A stretch of 64,000 nt of DNA from Streptomyces sp. NBC_00094 (lineage in GTDB: Bacteria > Actinomycetota > Actinomycetes > Streptomycetales > Streptomycetaceae): the NCBI RefSeq assembly GCF_026343125.1, contig NZ_JAPEMB010000001.1, forward strand, positions 7,445,501-7,509,500, read 5' to 3'. This document shows, in pieces, positions 1 to 7,001 of this stretch. The position numbers were made by a program, and so were the translations under genes. Position 1 is the stretch's first letter, and every line of letters starts with the position of its first letter. A model generated the notes under the pieces. That model was not told the origin of the DNA and made no database searches. It worked only from the letters and a program-made list of their open reading frames with translations.

Positions 1-1000
1 CGGCCAGGTCGGGCGCCGTCGACGTCAGCGAGCCGAGCAGCGCACGCCCCGCCGGGTCCAGCCCCTCGGTGGGGTACAGCGCGGACCACAGCGCGCCGAG
101 CCGCCGCCACTGCGGGTCAGGATGGAGCAACTCGCCGATCGCGACGCCGAGATGGACCCTGATCCACGGGAACGGGTGAGTGTCGAAGGGGTCGACGCGG
201 AAGACGAAGCGCCGGGGGAGGCTGATCACACCGATCAGTCCCAGCGTGGCCGTCACACCGAGCCTCCCGATCGCCCAGAGGTCGGCGACGATCTCCGGCA
301 TCCACCGGTGGAACAGCGCCCAGGGCAGCGGGAGTCGGCCGCCGGAGCCCGCCGCCCGCGCGCGGAGAGCGGCCTGCAGCGCGGGGACGAGCCCGAGGAG
401 GGCCGCCCCCTGGTGGCCCACCTCGTGGCAGAGGGAGGCGCTGAGTCCGTACCCGCCGACCATCCGCTCACGCGGTACGCGCACGATCGCGACCGGGCTC
501 GAACCGCCGCCCGGGAGACGGGTCTTGGCGCGGCGGATCGCCGCGCCGGGGCCCCGGTCCAGGTAGCAGACGACGGGCGGCGGGTCGAAGGGGCGGGCCG
601 GTACGGCGAGCGCGTCGGCCGCCGCCACGTCCATCCCGGAGAGCCACAGTCCGATCTCGTGCTCGCTGCGCTGGGTGATCGTCTGCTGGAAGAGGTCGAA
701 CTGACCGAGGACGTCGTTGAACCGCCACCGCAGCGCGGTGAACCTGCGCTGCATCTCCGCCGGTGTCGCCTCCGCCCCCTCGCCGCCGAGCCAGGCGAGG
801 TACGCGTGGATCCGGCCCCTGAGCTCACGCCGGCCGGCCACCAGGGTCCGCTCGATCCCGATCTGGGCGGCCGGGGAGAGCGCCGCGGCGGGCAGCATCG
901 TCTCGCGCACGGCGAAGGGCTGGACCCGGTCGAGCCGGGTGAGCAGCGCCCGCGCCTCGCCGACGAGCAGCCGACGGGCGGTCGACGACGTCCCGTGCAT
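1..1000 (-). CDS. HEVGH zinc-metallopeptidase-like protein (partial, cut by left edge)
   Basis: Reading the minus strand from the ATG at 1000 gives an open frame to the window edge, about 333 codons (begins MHGTSSTARRLL). The strongest motif is CHEVGHQ: HEVGH falls at residues 192-196 and fits the HExxH zinc signature. MPEIVAD about 40 residues later, with Glu236, could supply the third ligand as in gluzincins. A helical N-terminal half (residues 40-115) precedes it. I see no signal peptide. The ATG lies 2 bp after the stop of the M15/hydrolase gene, so the two are probably translationally coupled. The C-terminus is missing, so a WVRRG tail like that of its two neighbours cannot be checked. 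Proteolytic activity is inferred from the motif only; the family was not recognised. Confidence 0.78.
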   Translation of the reverse strand, partial: MHGTSSTARRLLVGEARALLTRLDRVQPFAVRETMLPAAALSPAAQIGIERTLVAGRRELRGRIHAYLAWLGGEGAEATPAEMQRRFTALRWRFNDVLGQFDLFQQTITQRSEHEIGLWLSGMDVAAADALAVPARPFDPPPVVCYLDRGPGAAIRRAKTRLPGGGSSPVAIVRVPRERMVGGYGLSASLCHEVGHQGAALLGLVPALQAALRARAAGSGGRLPLPWALFHRWMPEIVADLWAIGRLGVTATLGLIGVISLPRRFVFRVDPFDTHPFPWIRVHLGVAIGELLHPDPQWRRLGALWSALYPTEGLDPAGRALLGSLTSTAPDLA

Positions 1001-1002
1001 GG

Positions 1003-3717
1003 TCAGGCCTCCAGGATCATGACCCGGTTGCCCCGGCGCACCCAGGTGCCGGTGCTCCGCCCGTGGGCGGTGGCCACCTCGGCGCCGGACGGCCCGCCGG
1101 ACAGGGCCGCGGACGGTCCTCCGGACGGGGCTGCGGACGGTCCTCCGGACGGGGCTGCGGACGGGGTGGTGGAGGGGCCGGCGGACGGTTCGGTCGGGGG
1201 CGTGTCGGTCGGGGCGCCGGCCGTCGGCTCGTCGGCCGCCGGTTCCGCCGCGGTCGACGGCGACGAGGACGGTTCGGCCGGGTCACCGGCTGCCGGTTCC
1301 GGGGCGTACGGGGTGGGTTCGTACGGCGCGGGCGGGGTCGACGCCGGTGCGTACGGGTCCGGCTCCGGCTCCTGGAACGGCGGCCGGTACGCGGGGTACC
1401 GCTCGGGGGCGTACGGCGCCGGCGCGTACGGCGGGGGCGTGGGCCAGGCGTTGCTCGGGCGGCCGCGCCAGGGCCGTCGGACGGCCCTCACCGGCCGCGG
1501 CCAGTACCACGGTGCCGGGCGCGCGTACCGCGGGAACGAGCGGTACAGCCCGGGCGCGTGGCGCCGCGCGGCGGCGAAGACGGCGGCCCGGCCGACCGCG
1601 CGGTCACCCGCCCTGCCCCGGTACGGCCGGTAGTGGCGGTACCGGTCGCGCGGCGCCATCGCCGCGTTCCGCGCGGCCGCCGCCGAGAGCCGGACGAACC
1701 GGCGCGCGATCTCGAACTCGCCCTCCTGCGGGCCCAGGAGCTCGGTGTCCACCCCGAACAGCTCGCCCGCGGCCGGGTTCTCCAGGTACGGGCGCGGCCG
1801 GGGTTCCGTCCGGCCAGGGGAGCCCGAGGAGACCGAGGGGGCGGCGCCGGACCCCCGGTAGATCCAGTGCCAGGGCTCCTTGGCGTACGGCACGAAGCCG
1901 AACCGGTGCGCGTGGGTCGTCAACCAGCCGAAGAACCAGGTCGCGCGCCAGCGGGCCACCGCTCGCGCCCCGGTGCTGTTGGCGATCGCCTGGCCGCGCC
2001 CGCGCATCTGGAGGAAGTCGATGGCGATGCCGTTCTGGTGGTTGCTGTAGCCGGGGGCGGCGATCCGCGAGGGGATACCGAAGACGTCCAGCATGTACCG
2101 GACGGCCGCGTCGCCGTGCGGACCGCCCGGCAGCCCGGCGCGGGCATCGGCGCTCTGGCTGTAGTACCGCCTGAAGTAGCCGAGCCACAGGCGCTGTTGG
2201 TGGGCACGGCCCCGGTAGCCGCTGCCTCCCGTGAGCCGCACGGTCCGGGCGGCGTCCTCCTGCCCGGTGGTCTGGGCGGCGGCGAGCGCCCGGCGGGCCG
2301 CGGCGAGCAGCCGGCCGGCCGCCTCGGCGGCGTCGGACCGCATGGCGATCGAGGTGCCGGGGACGCTGGTCAGTTCTTCCGGCGCCAGGTCCCGGCCGGG
2401 CTTGCCCTTCCGAGCCCGCGTACGGGCCAGATGCGCGTCGAGGACCCGCTGCCGGAAGGCGAGTTGATCGGGCGTCCCGCTCCACCCGCCACCGCCACCG
2501 CCACCGCTGCCGGTCTCGGACTCCGGCTCGTCGGCCCCTTCCTCCGCCAGCTCCCGTACGGCGGGGGAGCGGCGCTTCCTCAGGGGGCGCGGGGGAGCCG
2601 GGGCCAGGGCCGCGCCCGGCAGGTCGGCGGCCACGTCGGTGAGCAGCGGCGGCCCGTACAGCCGGGGGATGTCCATGTGCGGTGCGGTCGTCCACTCCAC
2701 ACGGAAGCGGGGAGAGGCCGTGGACGCCAGGGCGGCGGCCACCTGCTCGCTGTGGCGCGCGGTCGGCTCGTACGGCCGGTAGAGCACGCGGAGCGCGCCC
2801 GTTCCCCGGGCGATCCGCTGTCGTGCCCAGGCGATGAGCGGCCCGGGGTCCCCGTACAACGCGTCGAAGGTGTGCACCTCGTCCGGGTCGGTCTCCTGTA
2901 CGAGACGCATCAGCGAGGCGCCGCCGCCGGAGTGAGCCGTGAGGACGAGCCGGCCGAGCGGGGCGCGTACGCCCGTCGTGGCCGCGAACAGTGCCAGGGC
3001 CTGGTTCGCCAGCCGCCGTACGGCTCCGGGGCGCTCCAGCGCGGGGTGGGTGTAGCCGCGGCCCGACCGGCCGCCGAACCAGTGCCCGCGGGGCAGCACG
3101 AGGAGGGTGGGGGTGGTGCGGCCGGGCCGGCCGGTGGACGGGGGCCCGCCGAGGTCGAGCCCGCTGACCTTCGCCGTGTTCCCCGGCAGCCTCATGTGCC
3201 GTCCGCTCGGCGAGAATCCGTGGAGATGGACCACGACGTCGATCCGGGACGGCCGGTCCATCGCGTTCCAGCGGAGGAACAGATCGGGCGGGGTCCCCGC
3301 GTGGCGCCGGAGCATCGCCACCCGCTGCACGGTCCTCTCTCCCGGACCGGTCGCGCCGGTTCCCGTCCCCGGCCCCGCCCCCGGCGGAAGGAGCGGGAGC
3401 GCGGTCCTGGCGACGTTCTTGAGGACGCCGCCGAGGGTCTCACCGGCCGCGGAGCTGAGGAAGCCGCCGTCACGCCGTGCGATCGGGGCGAGGAATGAGC
3501 CGAGGAAGGCCTCCAGCTCCCGTTCGTCGGTGACGCCGAGCAGTTCCGTCGCGAGCGCGCGCTCCTCCGCCTCGCTCAGCGGGCTGCCGTACTCGTCGCC
3601 GAGCAGTCCCGTCTCCGCCGTGAACTCTCCCAGTTCGGCACCCGCACCGCCGGCGCGTCCCGGTTCCGCGGCGGGCCGGTGGTGTCCGCCGCCGCACTCG
3701 CACTCGTACGTGCTCAT
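1003..3717 (-). CDS. Fused alpha/beta-hydrolase and M15 (VanY-like) peptidase with proline-rich tail and C-terminal WVRRG motif
   Basis: A 904-residue protein. The ATG at 3717 follows AAGGGAGAG. Residues 46-80 form an acidic/helical motif (ELLGVTDERELEAFLGSFL) shared with the next gene upstream. Residues 160-360 look like an alpha/beta hydrolase: VVVHLHGF, an AHSGGG nucleophile elbow at 261-266 and a candidate His near 347. Residues 500-620 match M15 D,D-carboxypeptidases: SNHQNGIAID (558-567) fits SxHxxGxAxD and EPWHW (614-618) supplies the last zinc ligand. Then come EFEIARRFVR-type and AAxxAAxRxAPGL motifs, a long Pro/Tyr/Ser-rich tail with PSGGPSAA repeats, and the terminal GTWVRRGNRVMI. 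No signal peptide is visible although peptidoglycan-type chemistry is predicted. The first hydrolase could instead be esterase-like. Domain calls are firm; the joint role is unknown. Confidence 0.85.
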   Translation of the reverse strand: MSTYECECGGGHHRPAAEPGRAGGAGAELGEFTAETGLLGDEYGSPLSEAEERALATELLGVTDERELEAFLGSFLAPIARRDGGFLSSAAGETLGGVLKNVARTALPLLPPGAGPGTGTGATGPGERTVQRVAMLRRHAGTPPDLFLRWNAMDRPSRIDVVVHLHGFSPSGRHMRLPGNTAKVSGLDLGGPPSTGRPGRTTPTLLVLPRGHWFGGRSGRGYTHPALERPGAVRRLANQALALFAATTGVRAPLGRLVLTAHSGGGASLMRLVQETDPDEVHTFDALYGDPGPLIAWARQRIARGTGALRVLYRPYEPTARHSEQVAAALASTASPRFRVEWTTAPHMDIPRLYGPPLLTDVAADLPGAALAPAPPRPLRKRRSPAVRELAEEGADEPESETGSGGGGGGGWSGTPDQLAFRQRVLDAHLARTRARKGKPGRDLAPEELTSVPGTSIAMRSDAAEAAGRLLAAARRALAAAQTTGQEDAARTVRLTGGSGYRGRAHQQRLWLGYFRRYYSQSADARAGLPGGPHGDAAVRYMLDVFGIPSRIAAPGYSNHQNGIAIDFLQMRGRGQAIANSTGARAVARWRATWFFGWLTTHAHRFGFVPYAKEPWHWIYRGSGAAPSVSSGSPGRTEPRPRPYLENPAAGELFGVDTELLGPQEGEFEIARRFVRLSAAAARNAAMAPRDRYRHYRPYRGRAGDRAVGRAAVFAAARRHAPGLYRSFPRYARPAPWYWPRPVRAVRRPWRGRPSNAWPTPPPYAPAPYAPERYPAYRPPFQEPEPDPYAPASTPPAPYEPTPYAPEPAAGDPAEPSSSPSTAAEPAADEPTAGAPTDTPPTEPSAGPSTTPSAAPSGGPSAAPSGGPSAALSGGPSGAEVATAHGRSTGTWVRRGNRVMILEA
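1083..1165. repeat. In-frame tandem repeats encoding PSGGPSAA units
   Basis: About three copies of a GC-rich 30-bp unit, each beginning with a GGACGG-type stretch, encode the Pro/Ser/Gly linker just before the WVRRG tail. They behave as a flexible spacer and are prone to copy-number change. Confidence 0.7.
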
Positions 3718-3742
3718 GGCCGCTCTCCCTTCGGGTGCCGGT

Positions 3743-4741
3743 TCAGAGGCCGATCAGGACGATCGTCCGGCCGCGCCTGACCCACCGGCCGCTGGCCCGG
3801 CGCCCGCCGTGGGCCGGGGGACCCGCCAGGCCGGGTACGGATCCGGCGGCGCCGGAGACGAGCGGGACGAGCCCGGGGGCGTACCGCTGGGCGGCACTCA
3901 GCACGGCGGCCCGCGCCGCACCGGCGTCCAGCTCGGCCTCGCCCTCGTACGCCTCCTCGCCCTCGCCCTCGTACTCGTACGCGTCCTCGTACTCGTCCGT
4001 GGAGGAGCCCTCGAAATCGCCCTCGAAATCGCCCTCGAAGTCGCCTTCGAAGTCGCCCTCCAAGGCGAACTCGGCGGCCCCGTCCCCGAACTCGCCCGCG
4101 AGCTCCGTCTCCGCCTCGTACGCGCCGCCGGGACCGGCCTCGAAGCCGCCTTCGTACGCGGCGCCGAACTCCGTCTCGTACGCGGCACCGGCCTCCCCCT
4201 CACCCTCGGACCCGGCGGCGCTCCGCGCGGCGTCGGCGGCGAAGCGGACGAACTGGCGGGCCGCCTCGAACTCCTGGTCCTCCCGGCTGAGCCCCTCGAC
4301 CTCCAGACCGAGGAGGCTCCCCGCCTTGGAGGCCAGCTGCGCCCCGACCACGCCGCCGAGGCCGGGGACGAGGAGGTTGCCGGCGGCCGAGCCGAGCACC
4401 GGCAGGAACTGCCGGGCGGCTCCGCGCAGCAGGCCCTGGAGGGCCTTTCCGGGACCGCCCCGCAGGAGCGGCGCCGCGGCGCGGACGAGCTTGCCGAGGA
4501 ACTGCTCCATCTCGGCCTCGTCGGTGACCTCCAGGAGTTCGCCGGCGAGCTCCATCTCCTGGATCTCGTCGAGGGAGCCCTCGGCCTCCGCACCGCCCCA
4601 GCCGACCTCCTCGCCGATCCCCTCGCCGGCGTACGCGGCCGCGTCCTCGAACTCCGGTGCGTACCCGCCGTACGCCTCGCCGGCCGTAACGCCGTCGGCC
4701 CCGTGGCCGAACTCGAGCTGTGTGCGATCCATGTCGTGCAT
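3743..4741 (-). CDS. Acidic repeat protein with WVRRG tail (same architecture as the M15 fusion, without enzyme domains)
   Basis: A 332-residue protein. The ATG at 4741 follows GAGGAGG. It is the first gene of an operon; the next starts 25 bp downstream. Residues 62-84 (ELAGELLEVTDEAEMEQFLG) match the N-terminal motif of the M15 fusion. Residues 90-145 are Gly/Ala/Leu-rich and could insert in a membrane. Residues 157-176 repeat the EFEAARQFVRFAADAAR motif. Residues 180-275 are very acidic, with four EGDF units and many Tyr/Glu. Residues 280-291 repeat the AAQRYAPGL motif, and the protein ends SGRWVRRGRTIVLIGL, like its neighbour. No signal peptide or catalytic motif is evident. I read it as a stand-alone carrier or scaffold built from the same addressing modules. 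Function unknown. Confidence 0.82.
   Translation of the reverse strand: MHDMDRTQLEFGHGADGVTAGEAYGGYAPEFEDAAAYAGEGIGEEVGWGGAEAEGSLDEIQEMELAGELLEVTDEAEMEQFLGKLVRAAAPLLRGGPGKALQGLLRGAARQFLPVLGSAAGNLLVPGLGGVVGAQLASKAGSLLGLEVEGLSREDQEFEAARQFVRFAADAARSAAGSEGEGEAGAAYETEFGAAYEGGFEAGPGGAYEAETELAGEFGDGAAEFALEGDFEGDFEGDFEGDFEGSSTDEYEDAYEYEGEGEEAYEGEAELDAGAARAAVLSAAQRYAPGLVPLVSGAAGSVPGLAGPPAHGGRRASGRWVRRGRTIVLIGL
4011..4060. repeat. 12-bp tandem repeats encoding EGDF units
   Basis: Four to five near-identical 12-bp units inside the acidic repeat protein encode Glu-Gly-Asp-Phe repeats. Confidence 0.8.
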
Positions 4742-4826
4742 AGCGGCCTCCTCGGTTCACTCCTCTCTCCTGCAAGTCGCGTGCCAGGGGGCGGAGGCCG
4801 CGGACACCGGGGAACCGGTACGGATG

Positions 4827-4876
4827 CCGAAGCTCCCTTCGTCGCGCGGGGCGGACGGCGACGAAGGGAGCTTCGG
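4827..4876 (-). terminator. Strong hairpin downstream of rpoN
   Basis: Two perfectly complementary 18-base arms at 4827-4844 and 4859-4876 (CCGAAGCTCCCTTCGTCG and its reverse complement) flank a 14-base loop. It starts 28 bp after the rpoN stop and ends 86 bp before the acidic repeat gene, on the same strand, so it probably ends the rpoN transcript. There is no T-tract, as is common in Streptomyces. Confidence 0.8.
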
Positions 4877-4903
4877 TGGGTGGTCCGCCGGGGCGGACGG
4901 GTA

Positions 4904-6277
4904 TCAGGCGGCGCCCCGCGCGGCGGTCGCGTCGACGGCGGCTGCCCTGCGGGCGCGGGGGGCGATGCCCAGCCCCGTGCGGTACTTGGCGACGGTGCGC
5001 CGGGCGACGGGGAAGCCCCGTTCGGCGAGGAGGCCGGCGAGTTCGGCGTCGGAGAGCGGCAGCGACTCGTGCTCGACGAGGTCGCGCAGGACCGTCCGGA
5101 CGCCGGTCGCCGGGGCGAAGAACCCGGCGAGCGGCATCGTCCGGCGGCAGGGCAGCAGCGCGACGCGTCCCGCGACCGCCCGGGAGACGGTCGACTCGTG
5201 CAGGCCGAGCGCCTCGGCGACCTCGCGCCGGCACAGCGGCCGCAGCTGCGCGGGGCCCTGGTCGAGGAAGGGCCGCTGCGTGTCGACGACGTACTCCGCG
5301 ACCCGGTGCAGCGTGCTCCAGCGCCGGTCGAGCCGGGAGAGGAACTCGCGTGCGCGGGCTACCTGGAGCCGTGCCTGCCGCTCGCCGTCCCGGCCGTCAC
5401 CGTGGGCCGGCGGAGGGGGGTCGGAGAGGCAGGCGAGGTAGGCGGGGCTGACGGTGAGCCGCAGTCGCAGGGGTTCGAGGAGGGTGACGGCGTAGCGGTC
5501 CGGGTCCTGCGGGTGCCGGGTGATCACCAGGTCGGGGGGCGTGCAGGCACCGGCCGGTGGTGGTGCCTGATCGAGGGCTGCGGAGGGGCGCAGCTCCGAC
5601 CGTACGAACGTCCCCACCCGGCGGATCGCGTCCTCCGGCACCCCGAGCGCCGCCGCGGCCCCGGCGGAGTGCTCCTCGTCGGCCAGCGCGTCCAGGTGGT
5701 GGGCGAGCACGGCCCGGACGAGCGGCTCCCGGGTCCCGTGCACCTCCTCCCACCGGTCCAGTTGGAGCAGGAGGCACTCGCGCAGGTCCCGGGCGCCGGT
5801 ACCGGGCGGCGCGGCCGCGCGCAGGGCGTCCAGGACCCGTCGGACCCGGCCGGGCTCGACGCCGAGGTCGGCGGCGATCTCCTCGACGGTCCCGTCCAGC
5901 CGTCCGCGCGGGCCGAGGCTGCCGACGAGATACCCGGCCAGGGGGGCGTCCGCGGCGGGCAGCGCGGCCCTGACGTCGGCGAGGAGCCAGGCGGCCCGGT
6001 CCTCGGCGCGCGGTTCGGGAGCCGGCCCGGTGCGGGGGCGCTCCGGTGCGGGGCCGCCCCACGTGAGACAGGGACAGGGGGCCGGGGCCGCGCCGCACAG
6101 GGGGCAGGGTGCCGGGTCCGGGTCCTCTTCGAGCGCGGGGTTCTCCGCGAGCTCCTGCGCGACCCGGGCGTCCAGGTCGAGGGACGGGAGCTGGAGGAAG
6201 GCGGCGAAGGCCACCAGTGCCGGGGAGGCGTGCAGAGCCATGGCCGGTGTCGGTGCGAACTCCATCCCGGCAGCCAT
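4904..6277 (-). CDS. rpoN: RNA polymerase sigma-54 factor (RpoN)
   Basis: A 457-residue protein from the ATG at 6277, which follows GAGGGAG by 11 bases; a second ATG at 6265 is possible. Longer in-frame starts would run through the marR gene. Residues 15-50 match sigma-54 region I (FLQLPSLDLDARVAQELAEN). A short Cys-rich linker (CPLCG...CPC, 58-70) replaces the usual acidic region II. Residues 110-290 match the core-binding domain (APPGTGARDLRECLLLQLD). Residues 305-380 carry the conserved helix-turn-helix REVAEALGLHESTVSRAV. The RpoN box ARRTVAKYR (425-433) is exact. Sigma-54 directs transcription from -24/-12 promoters and needs an AAA+ activator; none is present here. The family is generally absent from Actinobacteria. 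Assignment is very secure; activity is untested. Confidence 0.93.
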   Translation of the reverse strand: MAAGMEFAPTPAMALHASPALVAFAAFLQLPSLDLDARVAQELAENPALEEDPDPAPCPLCGAAPAPCPCLTWGGPAPERPRTGPAPEPRAEDRAAWLLADVRAALPAADAPLAGYLVGSLGPRGRLDGTVEEIAADLGVEPGRVRRVLDALRAAAPPGTGARDLRECLLLQLDRWEEVHGTREPLVRAVLAHHLDALADEEHSAGAAAALGVPEDAIRRVGTFVRSELRPSAALDQAPPPAGACTPPDLVITRHPQDPDRYAVTLLEPLRLRLTVSPAYLACLSDPPPPAHGDGRDGERQARLQVARAREFLSRLDRRWSTLHRVAEYVVDTQRPFLDQGPAQLRPLCRREVAEALGLHESTVSRAVAGRVALLPCRRTMPLAGFFAPATGVRTVLRDLVEHESLPLSDAELAGLLAERGFPVARRTVAKYRTGLGIAPRARRAAAVDATAARGAA

Positions 6278-6399
6278 CCGGCTCTCATCTCCCTCGCCCC
6301 GGGAGTACGACCACCCCTCAGTTCCCCGAGCCCCCTCCCGCATCCCACCGTCCGCCCGTGCCCAGGAGGTGTCAAACGGGCGTACGGCGTGCGTCCGTG

Positions 6400-6867
6400 T
6401 CAGGGACGGGGCCAGGGGCGGCCCTCCAGGCGCTCGATGTCCCGGTTGAAGCGTTCGAGCAGACCGGCGAAGCGGGTCACGTCCTCCGGTGCCCAGTGCT
6501 CCATGACCCGTTCCAGGCCCTCGATGTTCGAGGCGCGGTCGGCGTCGAGGCGGTGCTCGCCCTCCGCCGTGATGCGGAACTTGCGGGCGATGCCGCCGTC
6601 GGGGTCGGGGATGCGCTCGACGACCCCGGCGCGGAGCATCGCGGCGGTCTGCCGGTTGAGCGTGGAGGCGTCGAGGCCGAAGGCCTCGCTGAGCTGGCCG
6701 ATGGACATCGGCCCGTGCATGCGGATGCGGCTCAGCAGGACGTACGCGCTGCGGTCGAGCTGGCCGCCGGCGGCCCGGGAGCGGGGCGCGTACAGGTGGG
6801 CGTGCCGGCCGAGCAGCATGGTCTCGAACTCGACCAGATGAGTGGGCTTGTCCACGGGCTTGTCCAT
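6400..6867 (-). CDS. MarR-family transcriptional regulator
   Basis: A 155-residue protein from the ATG at 6867 (MDKPVDKPTHLVEFE). Longer in-frame starts reach into the divergent transporter and were rejected. The winged helix lies at about residues 45-105 (SIGQLSEAFGLDASTLNRQTAAMLRAGVVERIPD), flanked by helices that would form the dimer interface. It is divergent from an MFS exporter, the classic arrangement in which a ligand-released MarR repressor controls its own gene and a drug pump. Two perfect inverted repeats lie in the shared promoter region. Ligand unknown. Confidence 0.9.
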   Translation of the reverse strand: MDKPVDKPTHLVEFETMLLGRHAHLYAPRSRAAGGQLDRSAYVLLSRIRMHGPMSIGQLSEAFGLDASTLNRQTAAMLRAGVVERIPDPDGGIARKFRITAEGEHRLDADRASNIEGLERVMEHWAPEDVTRFAGLLERFNRDIERLEGRPWPRP

Positions 6868-6899
6868 GGGGGCATTCTCTCTCGCGGCATCGCTCCATG

Positions 6900-6946
6900 C
6901 ATCATACACGGCTTGTGTATGGCGCAAGAGATGTGCATGATGCACA
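6900..6946. promoter_or_regulatory. Divergent MarR-type operators and promoters
   Basis: Two perfect dyads lie between marR and the exporter: CATACAC-n5-GTGTATG at 6903-6921 and TGTGCATGATGCACA at 6932-6946. On the minus strand TATGAT (plus-strand 6901-6906) is a good -10 for marR. For the exporter, TTGTGT (6914-6919) with CATGAT (6936-6941) is a plausible -35/-10 pair. The dyads overlap these elements, so one repressor could shut off both genes. Confidence 0.75.
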
Positions 6947-6953
6947 AGAATCA

Positions 6954-6989
6954 CGGAACGACCGGAACCACCGGAACGACCGGAAAGAC
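6954..6989. repeat. Four 9-bp tandem repeats in the exporter leader
   Basis: Units CGGAACGAC, CGGAACCAC, CGGAACGAC and CGGAAAGAC follow head to tail just before the TAGGAGA ribosome site. Function unknown. Confidence 0.85.
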
Positions 6990-7001
6990 CTAGGAGAACT
7001 C

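Noticed and set aside
122..1633. Long plus-strand open frames across 0-6.8 kb
   Set aside because: They are antisense to genes with clear motifs (HEVGH, M15, sigma-54), are Arg/Gly/Ala-rich, and lack ribosome sites; typical high-GC shadow frames.
6278..6898. N-terminal extension of the sigma-54 frame
   Set aside because: The extra 207 residues overlap marR on the same strand, are Arg/Pro-rich without motifs, and the ATG at 6277 has its own GAGGGAG.
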